Below the pieces are notes generated by a model. The model was not told the DNA's origin. It did no database searches and saw only the letters and a list, made by a program, of their open reading frames with translations. Of a stretch of DNA of 64,000 bases, positions 21,770 through 34,209 are shown piece by piece. The position numbers and the translations under genes are program-made. The stretch comes from Siphonodentalium dalli (Eukaryota > Mollusca > Scaphopoda > Gadilida > Siphonodentaliidae), in assembly GCA_032622095.1 (NCBI GenBank), contig CP136064.1, positions 181,572,011 to 181,636,010 on the forward strand, written 5' to 3'. Numbering within the stretch: the first letter of the stretch is position 1; every line of letters starts with the position of its first letter.

Positions 21770-22495
21770 ATGGAATTCCCTCCATTCCATTGGTCATGTC
21801 TCAGACTGGACGCCATTTCATTGGTTGCACAACAGCTCATTGCAAGGCAGAATCCAGTCTAATAAAAAGCCAATAACAATTAAAAACAATGCTTCATGGT
21901 TGCTTATATGTAAATTGCGAGGTCCGAGGTCAATGACCTGTTGGGGCAATTTTCCCCACATATAGTGGAACAACAAATTCTGTAGTGCAGAATACAGGTG
22001 ACATATTCATGGTTCATTATACTCATCGTAATCAATGTGACATCATCTTCGAGTTTTTATCAGTCAATATATATTCCAGATTATTCGTTCGCATCTTGTT
22101 GTTTTTATAACTACTACTGATTACTACAATTCTCTACAATTGGAAACAATTTATTATGTCATCTTGGGAAAGCCACTTTGTCCTAGAATTGAAATCTGAA
22201 TCACAGCTCCAGATGTTAATAAGTCTCTTTGAAAAGCCGACGATAATCCTAACGGAATTACATCTCTAGATGTGCCATGATGATGATGTCTCCTATATTG
22301 CAATGGGTAAAATGAGTTATGGATATATTGCCTGTATTCAGTTTTCCAACAATAGTTGAGTTTGACAATGCGTGGGAAACTTGTCAACACGTCATTGACC
22401 TCTGATCTGTGATTTGATCTGTTATGCCATAAACCAATGATACCATGTGCTTGCTTCGCCACTCTCCAATGAAATGGAGGGAATCCCATCAGTTC
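21770..22495. mobile_element. Possible nonautonomous DNA element with 26-bp inverted ends
   Basis: TGATGGAATTCCCTCCATTC at the left (about 21768) pairs with GAATGGAGGG-type sequence ATGGAGGGAATCCCATCA at the right (to about 22491), about 24 of 26 positions. The interior contains unrelated ORFs (for example 22154-22489) without recognisable domains. No target duplication was identified. Confidence 0.4.
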
Positions 22496-22920
22496 AGTAA
22501 ATGATTATGAATGGGATATCTAGAGAATTTCAAAGAGACTGGGTGTTTATCTGATAAGATTATTGTCAGCTTTTAAAAGAAACTGTCCGTAATCCACCTA
22601 ATGAGATGGAGGCCTGGGTCAAGAATTAATATAAGGCTTATGTGATTTGCCGAATAACGAAATGGCTGTTATGACCAAACTCAACTGATGTGCCATCAAT
22701 CAATCTTTCCACTTTCAATCATCCAATTTTACATTGTGCTTAATAGTTTATCATTATTTAAAACAAAAAAATTGATAAAGTGTCTGTTTCTCATTTTATA
22801 AACATCATGCCAACTTAATTATGTCATCTGACTTTATTTAGTTTATTGATGCTCACAAAACAAAATGCCAAGTTTCAATGATTTTTCTAGATTATGCATT
22901 TGTTTTTCATCATGTCATCT

Positions 22921-23137
22921 TACAGTAATGCTCTAATTAATCGACCTCTTAACCAAAGCAGAATTATGGGTAACTTTTCAGGATTTAGTCGGAAATATGG
23001 CTTGTTGCCATTCATCGGAAAGCTCTCGGTGAGAGCTTTCCGATGAATGGCAACAAGCCATATTTCCGACTAAATCCTGAAAAGTTACCCATAATTCTGC
23101 TTTGGTTAAGAGGTCGATTAATTAGAGTATTACTGTA
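22921..23137. mobile_element. TA-flanked foldback MITE (copy 2)
   Basis: Same family as 11585-11801: TACAGTAATGCTCTAATTAA at the left, GGAAAGCTCTCGGTGAGAGC at the centre, and ATTAGAGTATTACTGTA at the right. The near-complete palindrome and shared ends between two distant loci show it moves as a unit. Confidence 0.85.
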
Positions 23138-25725
23138 CTTTCAACAGCACAAACTGTTGAAAAGACAGGATCCCATGTCAGATTCACTCCCTGCTGCAGA
23201 TTGTCTGATCTGAGATCACACCTTCTCAACTTAATCTGATATATGGAGACCCAGATCACTTCATTGCAGTATTAATTATCACCCAACTATTTGAGGAAAA
23301 ATTAGTTGTATACGGGATTGACCTTGTCTGTCTGTCCATTCATCCGGTCATATATCTGAGTTATGGATCTGATCTAAATGAAATGGGGTATGGATGTTTG
23401 CCATTAGGAGTACTTTAACATGGGATTTATAAGCAAAGTCTGAGTATGAATTTTCGTAGATGCATCTGAAATAGTTTTTTCAGCATATCTTATTTAATTT
23501 AATTTAATTTATCTTGTCACCATGGACTGATTTTGTCTATAAAATTTGAAAAGGAAATAGTACATCAATCTTTGCTATGGGTAGTAGTTACTTTTGGAAG
23601 CTTTAGTTTTTGAATGTTTTGCGATGATTACAAATATTCACAGAAGCCATTTGTACCCACTATTAAGGCAGCACAATACACTGTTTAAATTATTGCACTG
23701 TCCTTTACATTTGCACCAAATTCAAGATAACAATAAATCACACATTTGTGCATCTGAACATGTCACAGGTTTATCTATCTGGAAACTCAGTGAGGTGGCC
23801 ACTTTTTGGGGCTGAATGGTCAAGTTGAATGGTATTGTTGATAACGGTAGTCATGGTACCCAGTAGCTACCAAACATTTGATTAGATTACACTGGATCTA
23901 ATCAAAATCTAACAAGTCAATAAGGAACAAAAAGATACTTATACATATATACAAATAGGTTTATTAGATCAATTGGAGAATGTCAATATTCATTCAAAAA
24001 AGATTATTCCTATAATGGATCTGCAATAACATACATAAAATGTTATGGTGGCACAGAGGCAGTAATTTCAACATTGATGGTCATGGACATTTTTTCCGAA
24101 ACTTACTTGTAATCTTCCAAAATTCAAGCTAAATCCTCAAACTTTTGGAATCATCAGAGAACTAGAATAAATATAACTAATATCTAGTACAAGTATTGGT
24201 TTATTTTGTGGGGTAAAGATACCCTTAATACAAATTTGGACATTTCTGGTCTTCAAAAGAAGATCCATGTTCTCTACCAAAGTGAATCCATTTGAACTAA
24301 TAAACATGTGTGTGTTCTGGATCACAATATCAGCTTTCTGTCGTTGTGATTTTCATAATGATTCAAAATGAACACACTAACATTATAGATATTTTTTAGT
24401 GATATGGCAATCAATATGTTTGATTAATATTCATGATGTGACAGACTGACTGTTATACATTTGGTAATAAACTATATTGAGTTATAAAACATGGCGTTAT
24501 TTTTTACTTATCCATGAATTTACACAATGGTTTGAATCTGGGCATCACTCTATGGTTTGAATTTATGAATCTCAGAATTCCAGACGACAAAACGAAGATA
24601 GGGGTATCACAAATTTCCTGGCACCAAAATAATTTCAAATAATAATGTTGGTCATTTCAAGAAACAAATATTATTCGAACATGAAGTCGAAATTCCTGTA
24701 ATAATTTAAGAAAGCTCAATTTTATAGATAACGAGCTCCATAATTCTAGCATTGGCGATGGGTCATTATGAATACCGAACACAACCGAACATAACCGAAC
24801 ACAACTGAAAACAAGTTAAAATAAGGGTTAAAAGACGGAAATATATGAAATAAAGTTTATAATGATAACTTATATATATTTTTATATTTCCATCGTGTAC
24901 ATATTCTATATAAAATATTGTATATGTGTTATTGCATGTTACTCATTAATTTGTTTCTCCGCATTAAAGCATCCATTCCTAAACAACTCTCAAGCGCCCC
25001 TTTGACGTTTATTGCCAACTGATTTTGTTTTGCAAGATTTTATTCGTTTCACTTGTCCCGGTTTTTTTGAAATAGCCGCTGTAAAGGGACTCAATTGTGC
25101 ATTGGCAGTGGTTGATGACAGTTGTTTTCCAGACGTTCGTGACATGCGCACAGTACTCCAGAACAAGATTTCCCATAACAAAACCACAATATGATTGTTA
25201 TGTAAACATTACTGTTACAGCTAATTTGCCAATCAAAGTCCAATAAAATAAAAATGTAAAGTTAAACATTGGAAAAGCCCAAAGCATTGAAACAGTTTTA
25301 TTCTGAAAAAAAAAACAAGACTTAAACTTATAATTTTGAATTACTTGCACAATCAGCGATGTTTGTTGGCTGATTACTGCTACAGTAATGTTAGCATAAC
25401 AATAGTTACAATTATAAGCAAAATATCGTTACTGCAGAATTATATATACTTGTAATCAATAATGAGAACTTATAAGGCCCGTTTCAAATGACGGATTTAA
25501 TACCAGACCAACAATTGTATTAAATGTGTCAAAGATGCGACGTATGAAACAATTAGATCCGTGTCAGATGCACCACAGACGAATCTCCGGCCAATTCGTT
25601 GATGCGTCTGAAATCCGTCTTTGTTTCATACTCTGGATTTTTGATGATGAGGGAGTTCCCCTTATCTGCGGAAATACTGACATGACATCATTTGTCGCAC
25701 GCTCTCTTTATTATAAAGAGATATA
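23138..25725. other. Intergenic DNA without recognised genes
   Basis: ORFs here (for example 23594-23815, 25012-25194, 25526 onward) have no recognisable domains or splice context. The segment 25200-25310 resembles 46276-46420 (ATGTAAACATTACTGT and following phrases), so it is an old dispersed repeat. AAGGCCCGTTTCAAATGACG at 25474 is the inverted counterpart of a sequence ending at 35536. Confidence 0.5.
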
Positions 25726-28700
25726 TCTCATATATATTTTGAAGACCTCTGTCTGTCTGTTTGTCTGTCATTTATACAAATCTACGATTCTCGACCGATC
25801 GGGACGAAACTTGGTACGTGTGTGTAGTTTGACCAGGCGGTCGACGTTGTCGTATTGGCGAGCCCGTGCGGCGCCCGATTCGCGCATGCGCAGACGATAT
25901 CTCGGAAACGGGTGGAGCTATCGACTTGAAATTTGCTATGTGAATGTATCTTGCCCCGGATACAAATTTTATCGGGTCGCGAGCCCGTGCGACGCCAGCT
26001 TCGCGCATGCGCAGACGAGATCTCGGAAATGGGTGGAGCTATCGACTTGAAATTTGCTATGTTAATGTATCTTGCCCCGGATACGAATTTTATCGGGTCG
26101 CCGAGCCCGTGTGACGCCAGCTTCGCGCATGCGCAGACGAGATCTCGGAAACGGGTGGAGCTATCGACTTGAAATTTGGTATGTGAATGTATCTTGCCCC
26201 GGATACGAATTTTATCGGGTCGCCGAGCCCGTGCGACGCCAGCTTCGCGCATGCGCAGACCAGATCTCGGAAACGGGTAGAGCTATCGACTTGAAATTTG
26301 GTTTACAGACCAGATCTCGGAAACGGGTGGAGCTATCGACTTGAATTTTGGTTTTTGAATAGCCCGGACAACGTTGGGCTCATCGGCTAGTCTCATATAT
26401 ATTTTGAAGACCTCTGTATGTCTGTCTGTATGTCTGTCATTTATACAAATCTACGATTCTCGACCGATCGGGACGAAACTTGGTACGTCTGTGTAGTTTG
26501 ACCAGGTGGTCGTCGTTGTCGTAATGGCGCGCCCGTGCAGCGCATTCGCAGACGAGATCTTGGAAACGGGTGGAGCTATCGACTTGAAATTTGCTATGTG
26601 AATGTATCTTGCCCCGGATACGAATTTTATCGGGTCGCCGAGCCCGTGCGACGCCAGCTTCGCGCATGTGCAGACGAGATCTCGGAAACGGGTGGAGCTA
26701 TCGACTTGAAATTTGCTATGTGAATGTATCTTGCCCCGGATACGAATTTTATCGGGTCGCCGAGCCCGTGCGACGCCAGATTCGCGCAGACCAGATATCG
26801 GAAACGGGTGGAGCTATCGACTTGAAATTTGGTTTTTGAATAGCCTGGACAACGTCGGGCTCATCGGCTAGTCTCATATATATTTTGAAGACCTCAGTCT
26901 GTCTGTTTGTCTGTCATTTATACAAATCTACGATTCTCGACCGATCGGGACGAAACTTGGTACGTGTGTGTAGTTTGACCAGGCGGTCGACGTTGTCGTA
27001 TTGGTGAGCCCGTGTGGCGCCCGCTTCGCGCATGCGCAGACGAGATCTCGGAAACGGGTGGAGCTATCGACTTGAAATTTGGTATGTGAATGTATCTTGC
27101 CCCGGATACGAATTTTATCGGGTCGCCGAGCCCGTGCGACGCCAGCTTCGCGCATGCGCAGACCAGATCTCGGAAACGGGTAGAGCTATCGACTTGAAAT
27201 TTGGTTTTTGAATAGCCCGGACAACGTCGGGCTCATCGGCTAGTCTCATATATATTTTGAAGACCTCTGTATGTCTGTCTGTCATTTATACAAATCTACG
27301 ATTCTCGACCGATCGGGACGAAACTTGGTACGTGTGTGTAGTTTGACCAGGTGGTCGTCGTTGTCGTAATGGCGAGCCCGTGCAGCGCATTCGCAGACGA
27401 GATCTCGGAAACGGGTGGAGCTATCGACTTGAAATTTGCTATGTGAATGTATCTTGCCCCGGATACGAATTTTATCGGCTCGCCGAGCCCGTGCGACGCC
27501 AGCTTCGCGCATGCGCAGACGAGATCTCGGAAACGGGTGGAGCTATCGACTTGAAATTTGGTATGTGAATGTATCTTGCCCCGGATACAAATTTTATCGG
27601 GTCGCCGAGCCCGTGCGACGCCAGCTTCTCGCATGCGCAGACCAGATCTCGGAAACGGGTAGAGCTATCGACTTGAAATATGGTTTACAGACCAAATCTC
27701 GGAAACGGGTGGAGCTATCGACTTGAAATTTGGTTTTTGAATAGCCCGGACAACGTCGGGCTCATCGGCTAGTCTCATATATATTTTGAAGACCTCTATG
27801 TTTGTATGTCTGTCTGTCTGTCATTTATACAAATCTACGATTCTCGACCGATCGGGACGAAACTTGGTAGGTGTGTGTAGTTTGACCAGGCGGTCGACGT
27901 CGTCGTATTGGCGAGCCCGTGCGGTGCCCGTTTCGCGCATGCGCAGACGAGATCTCTGAAACGGGTGGAGCTATCGACTTGAAATTTGCTATGTGAATGT
28001 ATCTTGCCCCTGATACTAATTTTATCACGTCGCCGAGCCCGTGCGACGCCAGCTTCGCGCATGCGCAGACGAGATCTCGGAAACGGGTGGAGCTATCGAC
28101 TTGAAATTTGCTATGTGAATGTATCTTGCCCCGGATACGAATTTTATCGGGTCGCCGAGCCCGTGCGACGCCATGCTTCGCGCATGCGCAGACGAGATCT
28201 CGGAAACGGGTGGAGCTATCGACTTGAAATTTGGTATGTGAATGTATCTTGCCCCGGATACGAATTTTATCGGGTCGCCGAGCCCGTGCGACGCCAGCTT
28301 CGCGCATGCGCAGACCAGATCTCGGAAACGGGTGGAGCTATCGACTTGAAACTTGGTTTTTGAATAGCCCGGACAACGTCGGGCTCATCGGCTAGTCTCA
28401 TATATATTTTGAAGACCTCTGTCTGTCTGTATGTATGTATGTCATTTATACAAATCTACGATTCTCGACCGATCGGGACGAAACTTGGTACGTGTGTGTA
28501 GTTTGACCAGGCAGTCGTCGTTGTCGTATTGGCGAGCCCGTGCGTCGCCCGCTTCGCACATGCGCATTCGAGATCTCGGAAACGGGTAGAGCTATCGACT
28601 TGAAATTTGCTATGTGAATGTATCTTGCCCCGGATACGAATTTTATCGGGTCGCCGAGCCCGTGCGACGCCAGCTTCGCGCATGCGTAGACCAGATCTCG

Positions 28701-28770
28701 GAAACGGGTGGAGCTATCGACTTGAAATTTGGTTTTTGAATAGCCCGGACAACGTCGGGCTCATCGGTTA
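25726..28770 (+). mobile_element. Head-to-tail array of six Helitron-like elements
   Basis: Six units abut with no spacer: 25726-26390, 26391-26871, 26872-27243, 27244-27772, 27773-28395 and 28396-28770. Each starts TCTCATATATATTTTGAAGA, followed by a (CTGT)n tract and CATTTATACAAATCTACGAT. It then has one to four copies of a roughly 120-bp repeat (CGAGATCTCGGAAACGGGTG, GCCCCGGATACGAATTTTAT) and ends with a hairpin GCCCGGACAACGTCGGGC, then TCATCGG and CTAG. A 5'-TC start, a 3' hairpin about 7 bases before CTAG and no inverted ends or duplication are Helitron hallmarks. The last unit ends CGGTTA instead of CGGCTAG. Unit lengths differ (665, 481, 372, 529, 623, 375) mainly by repeat number. The ORFs across this array are read-throughs of the repeat, not genes. 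Confidence 0.82.
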
Positions 28771-29650
28771 TCTATTATATATTTTGGAAGATTTGTCTGT
28801 CTGTGTGTGTCTGTAATCGATGGACTCGAAAACGGCAGAGCCGATTTCGATGAAACTTGGTATGTGCAGGTATATGGGGGTATTTTCGGCAGGGGAGTGA
28901 CATGGGCCTATTAATTTGGCCGTGCGACGTGACCTTGACCTTGAAATCGGGTAATTTCAAGGTCAAACGCCCGAATATCACGGGATTTCGATTAAACTTG
29001 GTATGTGGGGATACCATTGGCCGGGGAGTGACATAAACCTATTAATTTGCCCGTGCGACGTGACCTTGACCTTGAAATCGGGCCATTTCAAGGTCAAACG
29101 CCCGAATATCACGGGATTTCGATGAAACTTGGTATGTGGTGATACCTTCGGCCGGGGAGTGGCATAAACCTATTAATTTGACCGTGCGACGTGACATTGA
29201 CCTTGAAATCGGGTCATTTAAGGGTCAAACGCCCGAATATCACTGGATTTCGATGAAACTTGGTATGTGCATGGGGGGTACTTTCGTATGGGGAGTCTCA
29301 TAAGCATATTCATTTTCCCGTGCGACGTGACTTTGACCTCGAAATCGGGTCAATTCAAGGTCAAATCGCCAATTTTTATGGGATTTCGACGAAATTTTAT
29401 ACATAGGGTTACTTTTGTCCACTGAGTGTTTTGGACGGGCCACATCGTGACCCCGACCTGACCTTGACCTTCAAAATGACCAATTCAAGGTCAAATCGGG
29501 TAAAACCGGATGGATTTCGACGGGCACGTTTGTCGGGAACTTTTGTCCGGGTAGTGTTTTGGACTGGTCAAATCGTGACCCCATTTGACATTGACCTTCA
29601 AAATGGACAATTCAAGGTCAAAGCCCGGACGAAGTCGGGTCACCTTCTAG
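28771..29650 (+). mobile_element. Helitron-like element, second family (copy 1)
   Basis: Begins exactly where the array ends: TCTATTATATATTTTGGAAG at 28771, then a (CTGT)n tract, then about five diverging repeats of roughly 120 bp containing TTTCGATGAAACTTGGTATG and GTGACCTTGACCTTGAAATC. It ends with a hairpin GCCCGGACGAAGTCGGGT, CACCTT and CTAG (to 29650). The architecture equals the preceding array but the sequence is a different subfamily; heads of the same subfamily are at 43041 and 49665, tails at 44052 and 50557. Confidence 0.8.
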
Positions 29651-29689
29651 TATTATATAAATATATATGCTGTATATAAGCATCATTGC

Positions 29690-29925
29690 TTCGGTATTCT
29701 GGTAGTTTGATTTCTTAAAGGTTGTTAATAGTAACCACTTGATTTTCGAGTTTTCCATCTTACACCCGCAATTTGTCTCTCTGAGCACGAGGTTCTGGCC
29801 CATATCTCCAAAAATTAACAAACATCAAAAATCAATATCTGATCACTCTGAGCTTTGATGGGTGGGTCCCTCGACTCGAATCAAATATTTTTTACACCTG
29901 AAAGAAATAGTAATTTATGGGGGGC
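29690..29925. repeat. Fragment of the TTAA family G element, reverse orientation
   Basis: Phrases ACCACTTGATTTT, AAAAATCAATATCTGATCA and CTCGACTCGAATCAAATATT match half of the element that follows (29930-30398). It directly adjoins that element, so two copies or a partial duplication lie side by side. Confidence 0.55.
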
Positions 29926-29929
29926 TTAA

Positions 29930-30398
29930 AGGTACTCAATCCGATAAAACTCCTCTCAATTACTATTTCAATGGCTTCGGGGGTCAAAAATATTTGATTC
30001 GAGTCGAGGAAGTCACCCATCAAAGCTCAGATTTGTTAGATATCGATTTTAGAAATCTATTATTTTTCATTATCGGGAATACTATCTGGCCCAGAACTCA
30101 GTCAAAATTGCGTTAAAATTACCACTTGATTTTAGAGTTATCCATCCTTGTCTGTTTGAATAGATTTGGAGTACACATCCAGAGCAGATTACGGCAGTTA
30201 TTAGTACTCATCTCGAGTTAATAACAAATTATAAAAATCAATATCTAATAACTCTGAGCTTTGTTTGATGGGTTCCTCGACTCGAATCATATATTTTTTA
30301 CCCCCAAAGCCAAAGAAATAGTAATATAGGACCCTCTGGTCGGATTGTTGTTGTTGGAATCTGTTGAGATGGGGACCCTCTTTACGGATTGAGTACCT
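29930..30398. mobile_element. TTAA-flanked family G element (copy 1)
   Basis: TTAA at 29926-29929 and 30399-30402; ends AGGTACTCAATCCG and CGGATTGAGTACCT. The interior has its own inverted theme (ATTTGATTCGAGTCGAGGA and TCCTCGACTCGAATC). Full copies also lie at 38017-38494 and 46426-46901. No ORF of note. Confidence 0.85.
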
Positions 30399-30429
30399 TT
30401 AACCAACAGGTCACGTCACTGACTCACAT

Positions 30430-30880
30430 CTTATAATGGATATGTTATCACCGATTTATAATAATTAATATATACCGATATAAGGGGTAGGGGTGGTAGC
30501 AACACCGGTATAAGGGGTAGGGCTGGTAGCAACTGATTTATAATAGTAATTCATATAAACCAGTATTTCTTATTGTAAGGGATAGGGGGTGGTACTCTCT
30601 GATTTATAGTATTTCGCATATACCGGTATCACTTATTATTAAGGGGTAGGGGTGCAGCAACCACTGATTTATAATAATTCATATATAGCGGCATTACTTA
30701 TAAGGGGTAGGGGTGGTTTAGCCTCTGATTTATAATTCATATATACCGGTATTATTATAAGGGGTGGATGGTGGCAGTCTGTGATTTATAGTAATTACTA
30801 TATACCGGTATTCCTTATTATAAGGGGTAGGGGGTTGTAGTCTCTGATTTATAATAATTCCCGTATACCGATATTTACAT
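30430..30880. repeat. About 55-60-bp tandem repeat with CCGGTAT core
   Basis: Around eight units of TATACCGGTATTACTTATAA, GGGGTAGGGGTGG and TGATTTATAATAATTCATAT. Units vary by a few bases and by small indels, so the array is old. It follows the family G element directly. Confidence 0.8.
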
Positions 30881-31109
30881 GCATGGTATACACATACATG
30901 ACAATTGGTTGCACGATATAACATTTATGTGTAGCGCCTATTATAGATATTATATACCTATATATGTACTATATACATCCTCATATACATGAGCACATAT
31001 ATTCGCGCTGCATCAATCGCGCACATACATTTACAAATTTATGCTTTATTACGCCACCTAGTGTGGTGTTACTTGCATTTGGTTTTTTTATATCACATGG
31101 AGTACAGGG

Positions 31110-31570
31110 CGAATGTATTCTTGGAGATTGTTTGTACCTTACTCAATCGTACCGATATAATCACGTAGATGCCGAAATTGTAAAGTTAACGCCAGCGGTG
31201 TATAATACGTTTATGAAAATATGATAAATCCTATCGATAGAGTCAGGACAGGCTCAAATTGTAAACTTAAAGTCACCGGTGTAATAATATGTTGTTGAAA
31301 ATATAAATAATCTGATAGCCTGAAAATATTGTATAACCTATTGGGAGCCCATAATAAATGGGAATAACCTATTGGGAGCCCCTGCTGTATTTTATGGAGA
31401 TTGTTTGTACCTTACTGAATCGTACCGATATAATCACGTAGATGCCGAAGTTGTAAAGTTAACGCCACTGGTGTATAATATGTTTATGATAAATCGTATC
31501 GATAGAGTGAGGACAGGCTCAAATTGTAAACTTAAAGTCGAAAATATAAATAATCTGATAGCCTGAAAAC
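31110..31570 (+). repeat. Duplicated 150-bp segment
   Basis: GGAGATTGTTTGTACCTTAC, CGTACCGATATAATCACGTA and GCCGAAATTGTAAAGTTAAC occur at about 31123-31260 and again at about 31397-31540. Diverged relatives lie at 48010-48120 and, partly, 47935-47980. An old dispersed repeat of unknown class. Confidence 0.7.
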
Positions 31571-31599
31571 ATTGTATAACCTGTTGGGAGCCCCTGGTG

Positions 31600-33499
31600 T
31601 AGTGAACTGAATTATGGGTAATTTTAATTGGAGTGCGCATGTCTGTTTTTTTTGTAGTAACGGCCATCTTTTATTTTCTGCATGCGCAGTCTATATGCGT
31701 TCTTTTGGGGAAATTCGCTATTTTGGTTAAGTGAAACAATGGTATGAGTTCAATGTTTGTTTGTATATAAGAAAGTATATTGAATTTTGGAGGCCGACAA
31801 TTGTATCTATTTGAAGATTAAAAGTTGCTTGTGTGTATTTAGCTGTGCATGGTTCGTTAATTAGGCCAGCCTATTGTCATATTAGAACGTCTCCAATAAC
31901 ATACAACCTCTCTGCAGTTAACATTGTGAATTTGGCAACAGTCCAAGCAGGCCCTCTAATGGAGCACTGTGAATTTGGCAACAGTCCAAGACACGTGGGG
32001 TATATATAGAATACACACGTAGTGTTTCTGAATACCAAATTTACACCACGAGTGGGATTGATCATCCCCGTTGTGTTCCCCACACTTGGCCGTACATCGA
32101 CGTACACTATCACAGCTGATCAGGCGTATTGATACATTGAATTAGGTCAACATTCAATTGTACGAATATGGTATCATTGTAGCCAATTCACAATAAACTG
32201 TAATCATGATGAAACCGCCATAAATAAACAACATGAATATATATATGGGAATACGAATTTAATGAATATAAATATAACACATTGCGGGAACTTTTTTTTC
32301 TCCGCCGTACAGTGAACAGGAAACCACGAAAGTCATTTTGAAATCCACCGTTTGTTGTTCGAGTTTTTTACGTCTATTTCTTGAAATATATGTTCAATTT
32401 GTTGATCTGGATGTGATTTCCACGGAAATAACTGTTCGTTTTTATCGCATTAGTGAGTATAATATTCATTGAATCGAAAGTATCAAATTGTTTTCATCGC
32501 GAGGCGCTACATTTTAAAAATAGAGTGATTTTGATCGAGGTCATGGAAGGTTAATGAAAGGTCAACTCGGATGTAGTTCTACTATGGGTATAAACTTTAA
32601 CCATTGAAATGCCATTAAAACGTGTTACCCACAGTAGAAACGTGTTACCCACGGTCGGACTCCTGTTCACACACAGTAGGGTGTACAGCACAAATATATT
32701 ATATAGCATGTTTGTACACAGTACAATAGGGAGTCATGGTATAAAATAACTGAACACCTGTGGCCAACTTGATCTCCAGAATGTTTTTAAGTGGAAGGGA
32801 CAGTGTAGTGGGGTGGGGTGGAAGTTAGATTTTGAGTGTGTATGATTCACAACTTTTGTAAAAAAAAGTTAATGCACATGTAGTTGGAAATTTCATACAT
32901 TATTACACTACAACATAAAGGTTAAAATACATGGTTACCATTGCCTGGTATCCCAACTAGTAATTATTGTCCCCATTATGATGGGGACGGGGATCGAATG
33001 ATGGAGGTATTTTGAGGGGGTGGGAGTCACAACTGTTATAAAGAATTTTAACAGTTGGAAATTTCATACATGATTACACTAACTTTTTGTCCCCATTTAT
33101 TTTACTGCTGTCTTGTTTGTTACTGTATTCCTGATATGGAAATAATAAAGAGCATTTATTACGCCACCTGTGGTGTATCTAGCTGCTGAGATTTTGATAT
33201 TGCGTGGTGGACAGGGCGAATGCATTGTGGGGCTTTTATTTATAGAGTTGGAAATTCCGTTTATTTAAAAGTCGGAACTACGCGACCAGTAGGCCAAGTC
33301 CAGTAAAACGGTTCGTTATAGGTGCTGGTTGTTATTGTTATTTTAACGGAATTCTGAGTTGGTCATTCGCGAAACCAATATATTTTATATTCTATAATTA
33401 AAACCGTGGGTATATAATATATGATCCTCTTTATGGATATTGTAGGAAGGTAAATTTAGCTAAAGCGGTGGGATATCTTGCAAGACAACACATTTCGGT
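31600..33499. other. Intergenic DNA, no gene recognised
   Basis: Contains short internal duplications only (GTGAATTTGGCAACAGTCCA at about 31927 and 31970; AAACGTGTTACCCAC at about 32620 and 32639). No exon or element with clear ends was identified. Confidence 0.5.
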
Positions 33500-34209
33500 T
33501 TGCGCTATAACTGCTCAATGTTTTAATGTGTTACACAACGTCTGATAAAAAGAGTTCTATCGGGAATATTCACACTATTTTTTCAGAGAACATGCATAGA
33601 GTAAACATAGTCCTATCGGACTATCGTAAAGTAGTTCCGTTTAATTCGGGATTAATTAACCCTCAGACTGCCGAAACTGCCGACAATAAATTCGCTTGTT
33701 CGTGTCCGCCGAAAATCAAACTTGCCTGTTTAGAGGTCCCATTTTCGTGGCTAATGGTGATAGAATCACAATTTTTCAGTCAAATTCATGGATAAATTAC
33801 ATTACACTTAATCGGCTTATGTCCGCGGCCATAAACCTGCGTTTTGATAACAATTTATTTGAGACAAACTGTTGCGCGGGTATCAGTCGGCGCTTATCGG
33901 TTGAAGTTATTATGATCGTGCAGCCTGCGCGTGCAACAAGTGTTCAAATACAACAGAAGAAAAAAATACTATGTCAAATAAATAACGTCATCAATGGACA
34001 GACAAGTTTCATTTCCGCGGGACACGAAAAAGCGAATTTAATGTCGTCAGTTTCGGCAGTCTGAGGGGTTTAATTAATCTCCTTTACGATATCCCGATAG
34101 GACTATATTTACACTATGTTCTCTGAAAAAAAATGGTGTGAATATTCCCGATAGAACTATTTTTATCAGACGTTTTGTAACACATTAAAACATTGAGCAG
34201 TTAGCGCAA
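33500..34209. mobile_element. Outer foldback element with about 130-bp inverted arms
   Basis: TTGCGCTATAACTGCTCAAT and ACGTCTGATAAAAAGAGTTC on the left pair with GAACTATTTTTATCAGACGT and ATTGAGCAGTTAGCGCAA on the right (small mismatches). The centre of the palindrome is occupied by the TTAA element 33660-34068. The outer element is not itself TTAA-flanked, and its target duplication is unclear. Confidence 0.75.
33660..34068. mobile_element. TTAA element nested in the foldback
   Basis: TTAA (33656-33659 and 34070-34073) flanks ends CCCTCAGACTGCCGAAACTG and CAGTTTCGGCAGTCTGAGGG, a 20-bp perfect inverted pair. The ORF 33696-34064 covers most of it but has no recognised domain. CCC-initial ends with TTAA fit piggyBac-like elements. 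Confidence 0.8.

Noticed and set aside
22154-22489. 111-codon minus-strand ORF with a histidine cluster
   Set aside because: Lies inside a possible nonautonomous element; no domain, no splice sites, no neighbouring exon.
25782-28816. Repetitive ORFs with recurring peptides such as DLGNGWSYRLEICYVNVSCP on the plus strand and REAGVARARRPDKIRIRGKI on the minus strand
   Set aside because: They are open on both strands simply because the 120-bp Helitron repeat is a multiple of three and lacks stops. They cross element boundaries and have no start or splice context.
33696-34064. 122-codon ORF in the inner TTAA element
   Set aside because: Fills most of a palindromic nonautonomous element, with no recognised domain; most likely chance.
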